Shown: positions 1 through 9,633, counted from the first letter of the stretch. The stretch is DNA of 35,262 bases from Candidatus Omnitrophota bacterium (GCA_015232535.1 JADFZM010000001.1:1-35262); one strand, 5' to 3'. Notes: a model not told the origin generated them from the sequence alone. A program made the numbers and translations.

Positions 1-861
1 TAAAAGGTTTATTTCAAGCTCTCTGATCTGCTCTTCGCTCATGCCAAGCAGTTTTAATTTTTGGCGGGAAGCATTGGTTAAAGCCTTAGCTCTTTCAATC
101 ACATCGCTTAAGGGAGAATCTTTAACGTTATCAAGGGTTTTTACCGCCTGAATAAACTCTTCTTGGGCGATAACCAAATTGGGGTCATAAGCTATCTTGC
201 CTGAGGCCAGAATGCTTTTAGTCAATATTTTCTTCACTACGGCGGCCGTTGTTACACCTATCAATTGCTGCTTCTCTTGGCTGATTTGAACCGATACTCC
301 CGTGCTTTTTGCCTCTTCATCGTAAACCGGGATATAGTCCATACCCATGGGATCTTTTATCGCTACGGGCGAAGTTACTGTCGGGTCCATCGGGTTTCGG
401 TAAAATAAAAGTTTTCTTTCTTTTTTCGTTGAGGGAGTTTTCTCCTCGGAAGAATCAATTCTGACCAGGGTTCCGCTTTCGGTTGTAATATATTCCCCGC
501 AAATAGGGCAGGACACTCTCTCTCCCGGCTTGAGCCTTACTTTAACATTCATACCGCAATTTTTCATATTGCATTTATGCAAAAGACAGATCTCTTCGGG
601 CTGTCTTTCCGTCACGGCATTGCTTGTTTTAATTGCGGGTTCTTCCTTCTTTGCAGGCTCTGCCTTGTCAATTTTAACCAGGCGCATATTGCATATCGGG
701 CAATCGCCGGCTTTATCCGATATAAAGTCGGGATGCATGGGGCAATTGTATTCCACCTTCGATGATTGCCCGGAGGAGCCTGCATTCCCGCAGCTGATAA
801 AATAAAAAGAAGCGACGGCTAAAAGAAAGACGATTGAAAAAAGAATAAATTTGTTTCGCAT
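1..861 (-). CDS. RND efflux periplasmic adaptor (CusB/HlyD type), C-terminus truncated at window start
   Basis: Read by hand on the minus strand from ATG at 859-861 (MRNKFILFSIVFLLAVASFYFISCGN...); open to base 1 (287 codons). Contains heavy-metal-binding motifs YNCPMHPDF...GDCPICNMRLV and YRNPMDPTVTSPVAIKDPMGMDYIPVY, typical of CusB. Absent from ORF track, probably because it runs off the edge. Confidence 0.85.
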   Translation of the reverse strand, partial: MRNKFILFSIVFLLAVASFYFISCGNAGSSGQSSKVEYNCPMHPDFISDKAGDCPICNMRLVKIDKAEPAKKEEPAIKTSNAVTERQPEEICLLHKCNMKNCGMNVKVRLKPGERVSCPICGEYITTESGTLVRIDSSEEKTPSTKKERKLLFYRNPMDPTVTSPVAIKDPMGMDYIPVYDEEAKSTGVSVQISQEKQQLIGVTTAAVVKKILTKSILASGKIAYDPNLVIAQEEFIQAVKTLDNVKDSPLSDVIERAKALTNASRQKLKLLGMSEEQIRELEINLL

Positions 862-909
862 TGTATCTCCGATTTGCTTTATTGGATTGTTTTAAAATGC
901 CTTATTTCG

Positions 910-974
910 TCATCCTGAGCGAAGCGAAGGATATCTTTCTCGATGAGATTATTCGTCCTTCGGACTCAGAATGA
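910..974. repeat. REP-like imperfect palindrome TCATCCTGAGCGAAGCGAAGGAT...CCTTCGGACTCAGAATGA (copy 1)
   Basis: Same 65-bp layout and nearly the same sequence as 33350-33414; ends are imperfect inverted repeats. Confidence 0.85.
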
Positions 975-1004
975 GGAAAAATAGCGCATTTCGAAAGAAC
1001 CTTT

Positions 1005-2273
1005 TTATTTAAGCTTTATGCCGGTTATTTTCTCCAAATCGGCATAGGCGATTCGCAATTCCAAAATGGCTTTGTAACGCTCGAGCTTAAAATCTAAAAA
1101 CATTTTCTGGATTTCGATAACCGATGAAAGGCCTGTTTTATCCGACTCATAAGACTTAAGAGCAGTTTCCGATATCTGCCTGGCCTGGGGTATTAAAGAA
1201 GTATCATAAAGCTCAATTAATTTTTTGCTGGACTCGAAAAGGGAAAAAGCGTTCCTCAATTCAAAAAGGACTTCATTTTCCTTTTCTTTATAGTCGGATT
1301 TGAGCATACTCAGCTCGGATTTCATTTCTTTAACCCCGAAAACCTGTTTTGTCGCGAACCAAAGGGGTATTGTCACCCCTACCATTCCCGCCCAGGAATT
1401 ATCGACAAAATCATTTTTGGAAAAACTTTGTTTATATTTTAAAGAGAAATCAGGTAAAAACTCGTGTAAGGAAAGGTTGTATGCGGCCTTCCCCTTTTCT
1501 AGCGCGTAATTATATGCTTTTAGCTCTGTATTGTTCTTTTTAGCCTCTTCAAACAATTCGTCGATTGTTTTATCTAAACTTATCGGGTTTTCGGCTTTCA
1601 GATTAGAAATTGTTATATCCGGGCCGCGGTTAATAAGGGTATTAAGCTTGGCTTGGGCAGCTGATTTCTTTTGTTCCAGCATAATAATCTCAACATCGGA
1701 TTTGGTTGTTTCGGCCTGAGCCCTTAATACGTCGGTGTTTTGAGCCAGATCGTTCCCGTATCTGGAGATTAGGGTACTTGCTATTTGCTTTAGAAGGGCT
1801 TTATTTTCTTCATTGATTTCGATTGAGCGCTCTAGGAAGAAAAGCTCAAAGTAAGCTTTTTTCACCTCCGAGAGAACCTCCTGTTCGGTATTTTTGTAAA
1901 TTTGGTACTGCATCCTTGCTATCTTTGATGCGATTTTGGCTTTAAGGTAAATCTTCGTCGGGAAAGAGATTTCCTGGGATACGCTTAAAGTCTTCATCGG
2001 ATTGCCGCTGAGCATCCTATCGGCGAAGATTTTATCATATTCGACTTCTATAATCGGATCGGTAAGGCTCGCGGCCTGAGGGATACGGGCAGTAGCGGAT
2101 TCATAGCTGAATTTGGCGGATATTATTCGCGGGTTATTGCTCAAGGCTTCTTTTAGGAAATATTCTAAAGATGTATTATCATCGGCGAAAGAACACGCAA
2201 TCGAAAGAAAGAATACGGATGAGAATAGACACAATACCTTAAGGTTGTAGGGGTTATGCTTCATGACAATCAA
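1005..2273 (-). CDS. TolC-family outer membrane efflux protein
   Basis: Signal peptide plus long helical repeats (LEYFLKEALSNNPRIISAKFSYESATARIPQAASLTDP..., LRNAFSLFESSKKLIELYDTSLIPQARQISETALKSY); directly upstream of CusB-like gene. Confidence 0.88.
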   Translation of the reverse strand: MIVMKHNPYNLKVLCLFSSVFFLSIACSFADDNTSLEYFLKEALSNNPRIISAKFSYESATARIPQAASLTDPIIEVEYDKIFADRMLSGNPMKTLSVSQEISFPTKIYLKAKIASKIARMQYQIYKNTEQEVLSEVKKAYFELFFLERSIEINEENKALLKQIASTLISRYGNDLAQNTDVLRAQAETTKSDVEIIMLEQKKSAAQAKLNTLINRGPDITISNLKAENPISLDKTIDELFEEAKKNNTELKAYNYALEKGKAAYNLSLHEFLPDFSLKYKQSFSKNDFVDNSWAGMVGVTIPLWFATKQVFGVKEMKSELSMLKSDYKEKENEVLFELRNAFSLFESSKKLIELYDTSLIPQARQISETALKSYESDKTGLSSVIEIQKMFLDFKLERYKAILELRIAYADLEKITGIKLK

Positions 2274-2360
2274 TATACCATAATTGCGGGAAATATCGAT
2301 ATAAAATGGGTGTTTGTATGTGAGATTCTTAGAATAACGGAATAAGCGATCCGGTAAATA

Positions 2361-2681
2361 TTATTTTCTTATCAAGATCAAAAGCATCTTGAATTTCTTA
2401 ACTGCTTTAAGGGAATGCGGGATGCCGGCGGGCATTATTATGAATTCGTTCTTCTTAAGAGAATGGGGCTTTTTATCGATAAATACGGTTGCTTGTCCGT
2501 CGAGGATATAAACAAGCGCGTCGAAGGGCGCGGTATGCTCGCTTAGGCCCTCTCCTTTATCAAAGGCAAATACCGACACTGTTCCCGAGTCCTTCTTGAT
2601 TACTTCTTGGCTGACGATCGAGCCTTTTTGATAAGCGGCCAGATTAGAAAGGTTTAGGGCTTTTCCTTTAAGGTCTTTCAT
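2361..2681 (-). CDS. Cupin-domain protein
   Basis: LSEHTAPFDALVYILDGQATVFIDKKPHSLKKNEFIIMPAGIPHSLKAVKKFKMLLILIRK matches the conserved cupin motifs. Confidence 0.85.
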   Translation of the reverse strand: MKDLKGKALNLSNLAAYQKGSIVSQEVIKKDSGTVSVFAFDKGEGLSEHTAPFDALVYILDGQATVFIDKKPHSLKKNEFIIMPAGIPHSLKAVKKFKMLLILIRK

Positions 2682-2686
2682 AACGG

Positions 2687-3232
2687 TTACTTTCTTTTAG
2701 TATCCCATTTATCCAATACTTTTGATATTTTTGCCTGGACTTTGTCTTTCATCTCGGCATCGACCAAGAGTTCATCGAGAATAGCCTGATGCTCCTCGGC
2801 CATAGATATTATTTCCCTTTGAAGTTCAGCGGTCTTGGCCTCCAGGCGTTTTTTCTCTATAGCGTGGTTAAGCGGATATATGATGCGGTCTTTGTTATCT
2901 ATGGGCTTAAGGATGTAATCAAAGGCCCCTTCTTTTACCGCTTCCTGGCAGGATTCAAGGGTCCCGAAACCGGTAAGGAATATTAGCGGGATATTATACC
3001 CTTTTTCGTTTATGTGCTTCAGTACTTCCAGCCCTGATTCACCGGGCATTTTAAGGTCGCAGATGACGGTTTCTATGTCGGGATGCGCGGATAATTCCTT
3101 TACGGCGCTTTTATAACAATCCGCTTTGTAAGTCGTATAGCCGCAAGCTTCTAAAAGGTCTCCCAAAGCCTCGCGGATGGATTCCTCATCGTCAACTAAA
3201 AGCACGATTCCGTCTGTATTTACCTTTGCCAT
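2687..3232 (-). CDS. Response regulator receiver protein with C-terminal helical extension
   Basis: REC motifs LLVDDEESIRE, VICDLKMPGESG, IFLTGFG, YILKPID. Confidence 0.9.
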   Translation of the reverse strand: MAKVNTDGIVLLVDDEESIREALGDLLEACGYTTYKADCYKSAVKELSAHPDIETVICDLKMPGESGLEVLKHINEKGYNIPLIFLTGFGTLESCQEAVKEGAFDYILKPIDNKDRIIYPLNHAIEKKRLEAKTAELQREIISMAEEHQAILDELLVDAEMKDKVQAKISKVLDKWDTKRK

Positions 3233-3279
3233 AATAATCCTCCGTTAGTTCTTTCTTTTGAAATAATCCAAAGCGATTG

Positions 3280-4491
3280 CTAAGCCAGCAACTGTTGGCT
3301 TAAATCTTTTAGTTTTAGCTCTATTCTGCTTCTTCGGTCATCGTCTCCTGATAAATTATCATCCTGGTTTACCGGCAGTATAAAATAGAACATTTTTCTT
3401 TTATCATCAAGTTTAATAAAATTAATTATTCCCTTGTGGTCTTTGATGATATTACAGCATACGGCTAAGCCTAAGCCGGTGCCTTTTTCCGGGCCTTTTG
3501 TCGTGAAAAATATATCGAAGATCTTTTTCTCCGTTCCGTCTTGCACAGGTTTTCCGTTATCGATGATTCCGGCGGCTAGGCAGTTCTCTTGCGGGACAGC
3601 CAAAGAGAAAACGGTCATCTCACCCCCGACGGCTTGTTTGAAAACATCGTCGATGGCGTCTTTGGCATTGCACAGGAAGTTGATTACAACATCCTGTATC
3701 TCGTAACGGTCAAGCGCTACTTTCGGCAACTCCTCAACAAGCTTCATTTTCAATTGAATATTATGGTCCTTAAGCTGCTGCTCGAAAAGAAAGAGTGAAT
3801 CGGTTATCGGAGTATTAATATTTTCTTCCGCTTTTGAGGCTATTCTTGATTTAGAAAATGTGTTCAGGCGGCGAACTATTGTATTCAATCGGGTGAACTG
3901 AGTTTTCATTTTCTGCATCCGCTCTTTGAGCTTATCGTCAGAATTAATGATCGGATTGGAAAAGAAAGTCTCGATCTGAACAGACAAGGCCATTAAAGGC
4001 TGATTTAACTCATGCGCAACGCCGGCCGACATCTCCCCCATCGCCGACATGCGCGCCGTATGAATAAGCTGCATCTGCAACTTTTTTAATTCATCGTTTA
4101 ATTTTTCCAATTCTTCCTGATGGTGCCACATCAGTATCCTTTGTGACAATATTCCGATTACCTCCCCTTTTTCTTCTACCGGAATATGGCGGAAATGGCT
4201 TGTTTTCATTAAGGATGCAACATCGCTAGGAGAAAGGGTTGATGAGGCCATTACGGGATTTTTGGTCATGAACTCCTTTACGCATTTTTTCTCAAGGCCT
4301 GATTCGCCTAATCGAGGAAGGACTTTTTTAAGTATGTCACGCTCGGTAAATATCCCCTCTACTTTATTGTTATTGATAACCAGGGCCGCTCCGACATTCT
4401 TTTCGTTCATCAATTTAACCGCATTTATGATGTCCTCGTCCTGAGAGATCTTTAATACGTCTTTACGCATCAACTCTTTTAGTTTGTTCAT
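3280..4491 (-). CDS. CBS-pair sensor histidine kinase
   Basis: N-terminal CBS pair (VGAALVINNNKVEGIFTERDIL; HIPVEEKGEVIGILS), H-box AGVAHELNQPLMAL, N-box NFLCNAKDAID, G-box GTGLGLAVC. Confidence 0.92.
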   Translation of the reverse strand: MNKLKELMRKDVLKISQDEDIINAVKLMNEKNVGAALVINNNKVEGIFTERDILKKVLPRLGESGLEKKCVKEFMTKNPVMASSTLSPSDVASLMKTSHFRHIPVEEKGEVIGILSQRILMWHHQEELEKLNDELKKLQMQLIHTARMSAMGEMSAGVAHELNQPLMALSVQIETFFSNPIINSDDKLKERMQKMKTQFTRLNTIVRRLNTFSKSRIASKAEENINTPITDSLFLFEQQLKDHNIQLKMKLVEELPKVALDRYEIQDVVINFLCNAKDAIDDVFKQAVGGEMTVFSLAVPQENCLAAGIIDNGKPVQDGTEKKIFDIFFTTKGPEKGTGLGLAVCCNIIKDHKGIINFIKLDDKRKMFYFILPVNQDDNLSGDDDRRSRIELKLKDLSQQLLA

Positions 4492-4500
4492 GTTTTCCTT

Positions 4501-5571
4501 TTATCCTAGGTCTATCATATTAGCGTTACCGACATAATCGGTAGTCTTTAAATTACCGACAGTGTCTCCTAATGCCAGGATCTTTTTTAAGGTTTCGTTG
4601 ACGCGATCAATCTCTTGTTTTATTTTAAGTATTCTTGGGTAGTTCTGGTCAGTCTCGGGAATCTTCATCAAAAGGATGTGAATATATGAATACGAAGCCA
4701 TCAAAGGCTGGTTCATGTAATGATGGAAAGTATTGATCATTTCCTTAACTGTCTTAATCTCCAAAACCTGATGGTAATGATCCAGCATATTAGTCAAAGA
4801 AAGTATCCCCACTACTTTGCCTTTATCGGTAACAGGTACGTGCCTTATTTTCTTTTCCTTCATCATGGTAACCAATTCCGGCCAGGGTTGGGACACATCC
4901 GCAAAAACAAGAGTTTTCGTCATTACATCCTTGATCGGGATTTCATGAAGGTTAAGCGAACTCCCCTTTGATAAAACCCTGTTCATGGCGTCTCGCTCGG
5001 TAAATATTCCAACCGCATTTTCGCCTTCCATAATTAGGATAGAGCTTATTTTTCGTTCGCTCATCTTCGCGACCGCATCGGCAGCGGTAGCGTCTATATT
5101 TACCGAGATCAAATCTTTCGACATAAAATCTTTGGCTAAAGACATACCCTGCTTGTAATATTCAAGTTCTATGTTTTTCTTTTTTAATCGGAATTTTTCA
5201 ATCGACTGCGAGATAAGGCGAATAAGTTCTTTGGAGTCGTCGATCGGCTTCATTATATAATCATAGGCGCCGCTTTTTAAAGCGTCGCGGCATGTTTCAA
5301 CCGTTCCTTGGCCGGTTAAGATTATAAAAGGGATTACGCTTCCTTTTTCTTTAAGGTAATCTAAAAGCTCCAGGCCGTTTTCATTCGGAAGAGACAGATC
5401 GCAGATAATTGTCTCTATGGCTTTGCTTTGCTCGATGACGGATTTTGCGGCAGATAAATTATTTGCAATATGTACGCAAAACCCTTCAATCTCAAGGGCT
5501 TCCTTTAGGGCATCTAAAAGAGCGGGCTCATCATCCACCATTAAAACGGTTCCTCTTAAATCATTCGGCAT
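4501..5571 (-). CDS. Receiver + CBS pair + DHp-like helix protein without HATPase domain
   Basis: REC (MVDDEPALLDALKEAL, CDLSLPNENG, LTGQGT, YIMKPID), CBS pair (SSILIMEGENAVGIFTERDAM; HVPVTDKGKVVGILS), C-terminal FHHYMNQPLMASYSYIHILL; ends without N/G boxes. Confidence 0.88.
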   Translation of the reverse strand: MPNDLRGTVLMVDDEPALLDALKEALEIEGFCVHIANNLSAAKSVIEQSKAIETIICDLSLPNENGLELLDYLKEKGSVIPFIILTGQGTVETCRDALKSGAYDYIMKPIDDSKELIRLISQSIEKFRLKKKNIELEYYKQGMSLAKDFMSKDLISVNIDATAADAVAKMSERKISSILIMEGENAVGIFTERDAMNRVLSKGSSLNLHEIPIKDVMTKTLVFADVSQPWPELVTMMKEKKIRHVPVTDKGKVVGILSLTNMLDHYHQVLEIKTVKEMINTFHHYMNQPLMASYSYIHILLMKIPETDQNYPRILKIKQEIDRVNETLKKILALGDTVGNLKTTDYVGNANMIDLG

Positions 5572-5584
5572 TGGAAAGCCCTTT

Positions 5585-6232
5585 TTATTTTGTATCTAAG
5601 TCTATCATACCCGCGCCGCCTACATAATTGACTGTCTTTACTTTTTCTAAAGTTTGGATCTTTTTAAGGATATCGTTTATTTTATCGAGCTCTTTTTTTA
5701 TCTTTGCCAGTTCTTTATATCCGATGTCTTGGTCGCTTAGTTTTGAATGCAGTATATCCAAATAGGTATAAATTACCATTAGCGGCTGGTTCATGTTGTG
5801 ATTATAGGTGGTAATCATATCCTGCAAAGTTTTAAGGCGCTCGGTTTCTCTGACGTTAAGATGCGCTTTAATTCTGGCTTTGACCTCGGCCGGATTTATG
5901 GGTTTGGTAATATAATCTTCCGCGCCGCATTCAAAACCTTTTACTTTTTCGTCGGTCGCCGTAAGCGCTGTTATGAATAGAACAGGGATATGCCGGTATT
6001 TTTTATCTGCCTTTAACCTGCGGCAAACCTCGTACCCGTCTATATCCGGCATTTGAATGTCTAAGAGTATGATGTCGGGCATTTCCTTGCCGACAGTTTC
6101 TATGGCAGCACCTCCGCAGTCTGCCTCAAGCAAAGAATAGTCCGAATTGGTGTCTCCTAAGACAGCTTTTAACAATTCGCGGTTAGGCATTGTATCATCA
6201 ACTATCAGAACTTTTTTTGGCGGTTCGCTCAT
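5585..6232 (-). CDS. Receiver + DHp-like helix protein without HATPase domain
   Basis: REC (LIVDDTMPNRELLKAVL, ILLDIQMPDIDGYEV, FITALT, YITKPI) followed by YNHNMNQPLMVIYTYLDIL and tail YVGGAGMIDLDTK. Confidence 0.9.
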   Translation of the reverse strand: MSEPPKKVLIVDDTMPNRELLKAVLGDTNSDYSLLEADCGGAAIETVGKEMPDIILLDIQMPDIDGYEVCRRLKADKKYRHIPVLFITALTATDEKVKGFECGAEDYITKPINPAEVKARIKAHLNVRETERLKTLQDMITTYNHNMNQPLMVIYTYLDILHSKLSDQDIGYKELAKIKKELDKINDILKKIQTLEKVKTVNYVGGAGMIDLDTK

Positions 6233-6248
6233 CTTTTCCTCTTACTCT

Positions 6249-6671
6249 TTATTCAAACAATATTTTAGATAAACTATTATAGATGGCTTTATTGATGTCT
6301 TTTATAGAAATTATGCCGATTAAGGCCTTGTTCTCAACAACAGGAGCGTGGCGGAAATTCATTTCGTGCATTATCCTGAGGGCTTCGAAAACTGTCGCAT
6401 CCGACTTAAAGGTGACTATCTTCGGAGTTAAGACCTCGGTTATTTTAGTTTCCGAGGGGTTTTTGCCGCAGGAAGTGACCTTATTTAAATTATCCCTCTC
6501 GGAAAAAATACCGACCACCTGCTTATCTTTATTAACTATTACAATCGCCCCGACGTTTAAGGCCGCCATTTTCTTGGCCGCGTCCATGACGGTCTCATTA
6601 TCGGTTACTGTCAGGACTTTTCTTATCAGGATATCGCCTACGGTCAATTTTGAGAGGTTTTCTAAGGACAT
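6249..6671 (-). CDS. Stand-alone CBS-domain pair protein
   Basis: Two CBS repeats: NVGAIVIVNKDKQVVGIFSERDNLNKV and FRHAPVVENKALIGIISIKDINKAI. Confidence 0.92.
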   Translation of the reverse strand: MSLENLSKLTVGDILIRKVLTVTDNETVMDAAKKMAALNVGAIVIVNKDKQVVGIFSERDNLNKVTSCGKNPSETKITEVLTPKIVTFKSDATVFEALRIMHEMNFRHAPVVENKALIGIISIKDINKAIYNSLSKILFE

Positions 6672-6697
6672 ATTATGATCCTCCTATTAGATAAAGC

Positions 6698-7669
6698 TTA
6701 ATTGTTTTCAAGCTGGGAGATAAGCTCTATATTTTCTTTGGATTTTTCTTCAAGCATTTTCATTTTGTTACGGTAATCATCGAGCCTTCGGATGACCTCC
6801 TTTGAAGCGTTGGCATGATTGCTCAATGCCGATTCCATAAGGGAGACCTTTGATTTTATTTCTTCGGTATTGATAGCAGTTGCCTGGCTAAGTGCCGCTT
6901 GCCTCAATTTTTCCTCTAAAGAGGTTATTTCGGAGTTACTTTTGTTCAGCTTCTCCAAAAGTTCGGTCTGTGAGTCTTTTAGCTGTTTTATGTTTGTTTG
7001 CAGGGATTCAATCTCCGCGGTTTTAGCTTTTAAATCGTCTTCTTTAATTTTTTTATTTGATTTCTCCAAGATATCGGCTTGCGAATCCTTAAGCTGTTGT
7101 ATTTTTGATTGAAGGTTTTCTATTTCGACAGTTTTTGCCTTCAATTCATCTTCCCTCGCGGTTGCTTTGGCGGACAAATCGAGAAGGTTCATCTTAATTT
7201 CTTTTATTTCCTGATCCCGCTGTTTGATAATATCTTCCCTGGCGGTAAGCTTGTTTGCCAGTTCGGTTTCTTTCGGCGAATGGGCTTGATTTACCGCTAA
7301 TTTCTCGGCAAAGTTTGTTTTTTCCTTTTGCAATAGTTGGACCTGGTCTTTAAGGCCTTTTACCTGATCGGATGCCTCTTTGGATTTAATGGCATGTTCA
7401 TTTGTCTCGTTTCTTAAGCGGATTACCTCATCTTGAGTCTTTTGCAGTTCGTTCTTAATATTTACAAGAAGCATTTCTTTTTCACGAAGGAGGTTTTCCT
7501 GTTCGCGGCTTCCTCCCCGTGTAGGAGCCTGTTGGGCCTTAGATTCTTCTTTTAATTTCTCTAATTCTTTTGAAAGCCTGTCTATTTCCTTATCCTGATG
7601 CTGTATTATCAGATAAAGAACCACCCCCAAAGCGACCAGAACAACAATATATGCAATTAAGATAAGCAT
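6698..7669 (-). CDS. N-terminally membrane-anchored coiled-coil protein
   Basis: One N-terminal TM helix (MLILIAYIVVLVALGVVLYLII) then about 290 aa of heptad-like sequence; near-duplicate 37-aa block near the middle. Confidence 0.8.
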   Translation of the reverse strand: MLILIAYIVVLVALGVVLYLIIQHQDKEIDRLSKELEKLKEESKAQQAPTRGGSREQENLLREKEMLLVNIKNELQKTQDEVIRLRNETNEHAIKSKEASDQVKGLKDQVQLLQKEKTNFAEKLAVNQAHSPKETELANKLTAREDIIKQRDQEIKEIKMNLLDLSAKATAREDELKAKTVEIENLQSKIQQLKDSQADILEKSNKKIKEDDLKAKTAEIESLQTNIKQLKDSQTELLEKLNKSNSEITSLEEKLRQAALSQATAINTEEIKSKVSLMESALSNHANASKEVIRRLDDYRNKMKMLEEKSKENIELISQLENN

Positions 7670-7672
7670 AAT

Positions 7673-8218
7673 TTATTTCCCTTTTCCCTGGCGGAGTTTA
7701 CGCAGGCGCTCCAAGTTTTTGTCGATGCCTTTGGTCTCTTTCTCCTCAACCCCAACCTCTTCTATATTGCTTTGTACTTCGTTATACTTATAAAGGGCTG
7801 ATAAATCGACCAATTCGGCATCCGCGGCTTGTTTTATTTCCTGCATGCGAGAGTAACGCACGTCGGCCGGCAAAGATTTAAGTTCTCGCAGCATTCCCAT
7901 TAATTTATCGGATATTTTGTTTCCAAGGGCGTCAAGAGAGCCCTGCAAAAGCTTCTCCAGGCTTGATGTGTCGAGCGTATGGCTTTCGGTTTTCTGAATT
8001 GCTATTTCAGGAGCGGTTGTTGTACCCTGGGGGTAGGCCCTTTCCAGCCGTCTTCTGTCAATATAAGTTTTAATTTTTGAATTAACCGCGAACTGGTTTT
8101 CAAGAGATTTGTTCAATAAGGGCTCGAGGGAACTTAACTGGCCGGCCAATTCTTTTTGTGATTCCTGCAAATCGCTAATTTTTTGCGATATGCTTTTTAT
8201 GGCGGTATTTAAATCCAT
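7673..8218 (-). CDS. Helical/coiled-coil protein of unknown function
   Basis: Charged helical ORF (LNTAIKSISQKISDLQESQKELAGQLSSLEPLLNKSLENQ), packed between neighbouring minus-strand genes. Confidence 0.75.
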   Translation of the reverse strand: MDLNTAIKSISQKISDLQESQKELAGQLSSLEPLLNKSLENQFAVNSKIKTYIDRRRLERAYPQGTTTAPEIAIQKTESHTLDTSSLEKLLQGSLDALGNKISDKLMGMLRELKSLPADVRYSRMQEIKQAADAELVDLSALYKYNEVQSNIEEVGVEEKETKGIDKNLERLRKLRQGKGK

Positions 8219-8235
8219 AGCACATCCTTATTTGT

Positions 8236-9633
8236 TTAACTGCTCTCTTGCTGCGTATTAATTGCGTGAAATAGGCAGCCTCGAGTCACGCTGGTAAAAG
8301 GCTCGTCGGATTTCTTGATTTCTCCGACAGTAATTCCCAGGCGGACGTTTTTAATTTCTTCTTTAACAACCTCCAAGAAACCTCCGACCAAAGACGAGCC
8401 TCCGGCGAAAACTATATCAACCGGGTCTCTGAATTGGGGAGTTTCTTTGGCGTTCCCGAATACTTTAGCCATGCTTTCGAGGAAATACCTTATATAATTG
8501 CGATAATAAATGGTCAGGGCTTCTTCTTCTCTGGTTTTAGGGCCCAATAAATTCATGCCCTGCTCTTTTATTGTAGTTACCTGGCTTACGGGAATGTTAA
8601 GAACGGTTGCCGCGCTTTTGTCTATCCAATCCCCGCCTCTGGTGATGGAAAAGGACAAAGCCGGCACCGAGCGGAAAGACGCGCAGACGTTCACCATACC
8701 GCCTCCGCAGGAAACTCCTATTCCCGTAAAATCCTTGTATTCAAGTTCCGAGAGCACAACAGCGTAGCCTTCATCGATAACAACCGGGTTAAAGCCCAGA
8801 GCTCGAAGAATGCCTTCAAATACCCCCCGGTGATAAATAGTATCCTGGTCGCGGTCAATGGGTGAGGCCGGAACGGAAAAACAACAAATCTCATTCTCGT
8901 TCCTGGGAGACCAGAGGATATTCTGGACGATAAGCTTGATCATCGGGATTGATTCAGCCTCCGACGGGTTCAATATCCCCATGCTCATCGAGCGCTGTAC
9001 CTCGCGGTTGAATATATTAGCCAAACTAAGCGCCAGATTGCCCAGGACATAAAGATTACTGCCCAAAGAACCGTATTTAATCCTTAGTTTTTCAAGGAGT
9101 TCTTTTGTAGCCTGATCGGCCCGCACCGAAAGAAAAGCATTGCGCTCAGTTTTTACAAATACACGTGACCCGTCTACTTCACGCGAGGCAACCAAATAAG
9201 CAGTTCCCAGGTCAAGGCCAACTCCGAGCCTTTCCGGGGCTTTCTTTTCCTGTTGTTCTCCTGATGAAGGAAGGTTAACAGAGGTTGTTTTCTCCTCCGA
9301 CTGCACTTCGGCGATTTCTTTAGAATCGGGTATGATCTGATCCTCAACTGCCTCAGATTCAGTTTCCTTCGAAACCGCTATTGTTTCAGGCGCGAGCTTT
9401 TTGCGCAGGTATTGATTGATTACTTTAAGCTTATCGCGCATTTCCTCGAGCGAAATGTTCTTTACTTCTTCGATAACGGCTGGTTCAGGTTTCCCGTGTT
9501 TATCGCGGTGAAGCCGGGCGCGGGGTGAAGATAGGCTTTTTACTCTTGTGTTTAGGTTCCTTAGCTTGGAACGTACATCTTCAAGTTCTTGATTTAGCGC
9601 CGGATCTATTGGCTTAGGCATAAGAATTAACAA
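8236..9633 (-). CDS. Actin-like ATPase (MamK/Mad28-like) with about 135-aa N-terminal helical/acidic extension
   Basis: GVGLDLGTAYL (phosphate-1), IGVSCGGGMVNVCASF, VFAGGSSLVGGF (adenosine motif); clear paralogue of the 9732-10781 product. Confidence 0.82.
   Translation of the reverse strand: MLILMPKPIDPALNQELEDVRSKLRNLNTRVKSLSSPRARLHRDKHGKPEPAVIEEVKNISLEEMRDKLKVINQYLRKKLAPETIAVSKETESEAVEDQIIPDSKEIAEVQSEEKTTSVNLPSSGEQQEKKAPERLGVGLDLGTAYLVASREVDGSRVFVKTERNAFLSVRADQATKELLEKLRIKYGSLGSNLYVLGNLALSLANIFNREVQRSMSMGILNPSEAESIPMIKLIVQNILWSPRNENEICCFSVPASPIDRDQDTIYHRGVFEGILRALGFNPVVIDEGYAVVLSELEYKDFTGIGVSCGGGMVNVCASFRSVPALSFSITRGGDWIDKSAATVLNIPVSQVTTIKEQGMNLLGPKTREEEALTIYYRNYIRYFLESMAKVFGNAKETPQFRDPVDIVFAGGSSLVGGFLEVVKEEIKNVRLGITVGEIKKSDEPFTSVTRGCLFHAINTQQESS

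Noticed and set aside
530-805. Plus-strand ORF of 91 aa and its nested 62-aa ORF
   Set aside because: Antisense to the hand-read CusB-like gene; no recognisable domain.
6283-6678. Plus-strand ORF of 131 aa
   Set aside because: Antisense to the well-supported CBS-pair gene.
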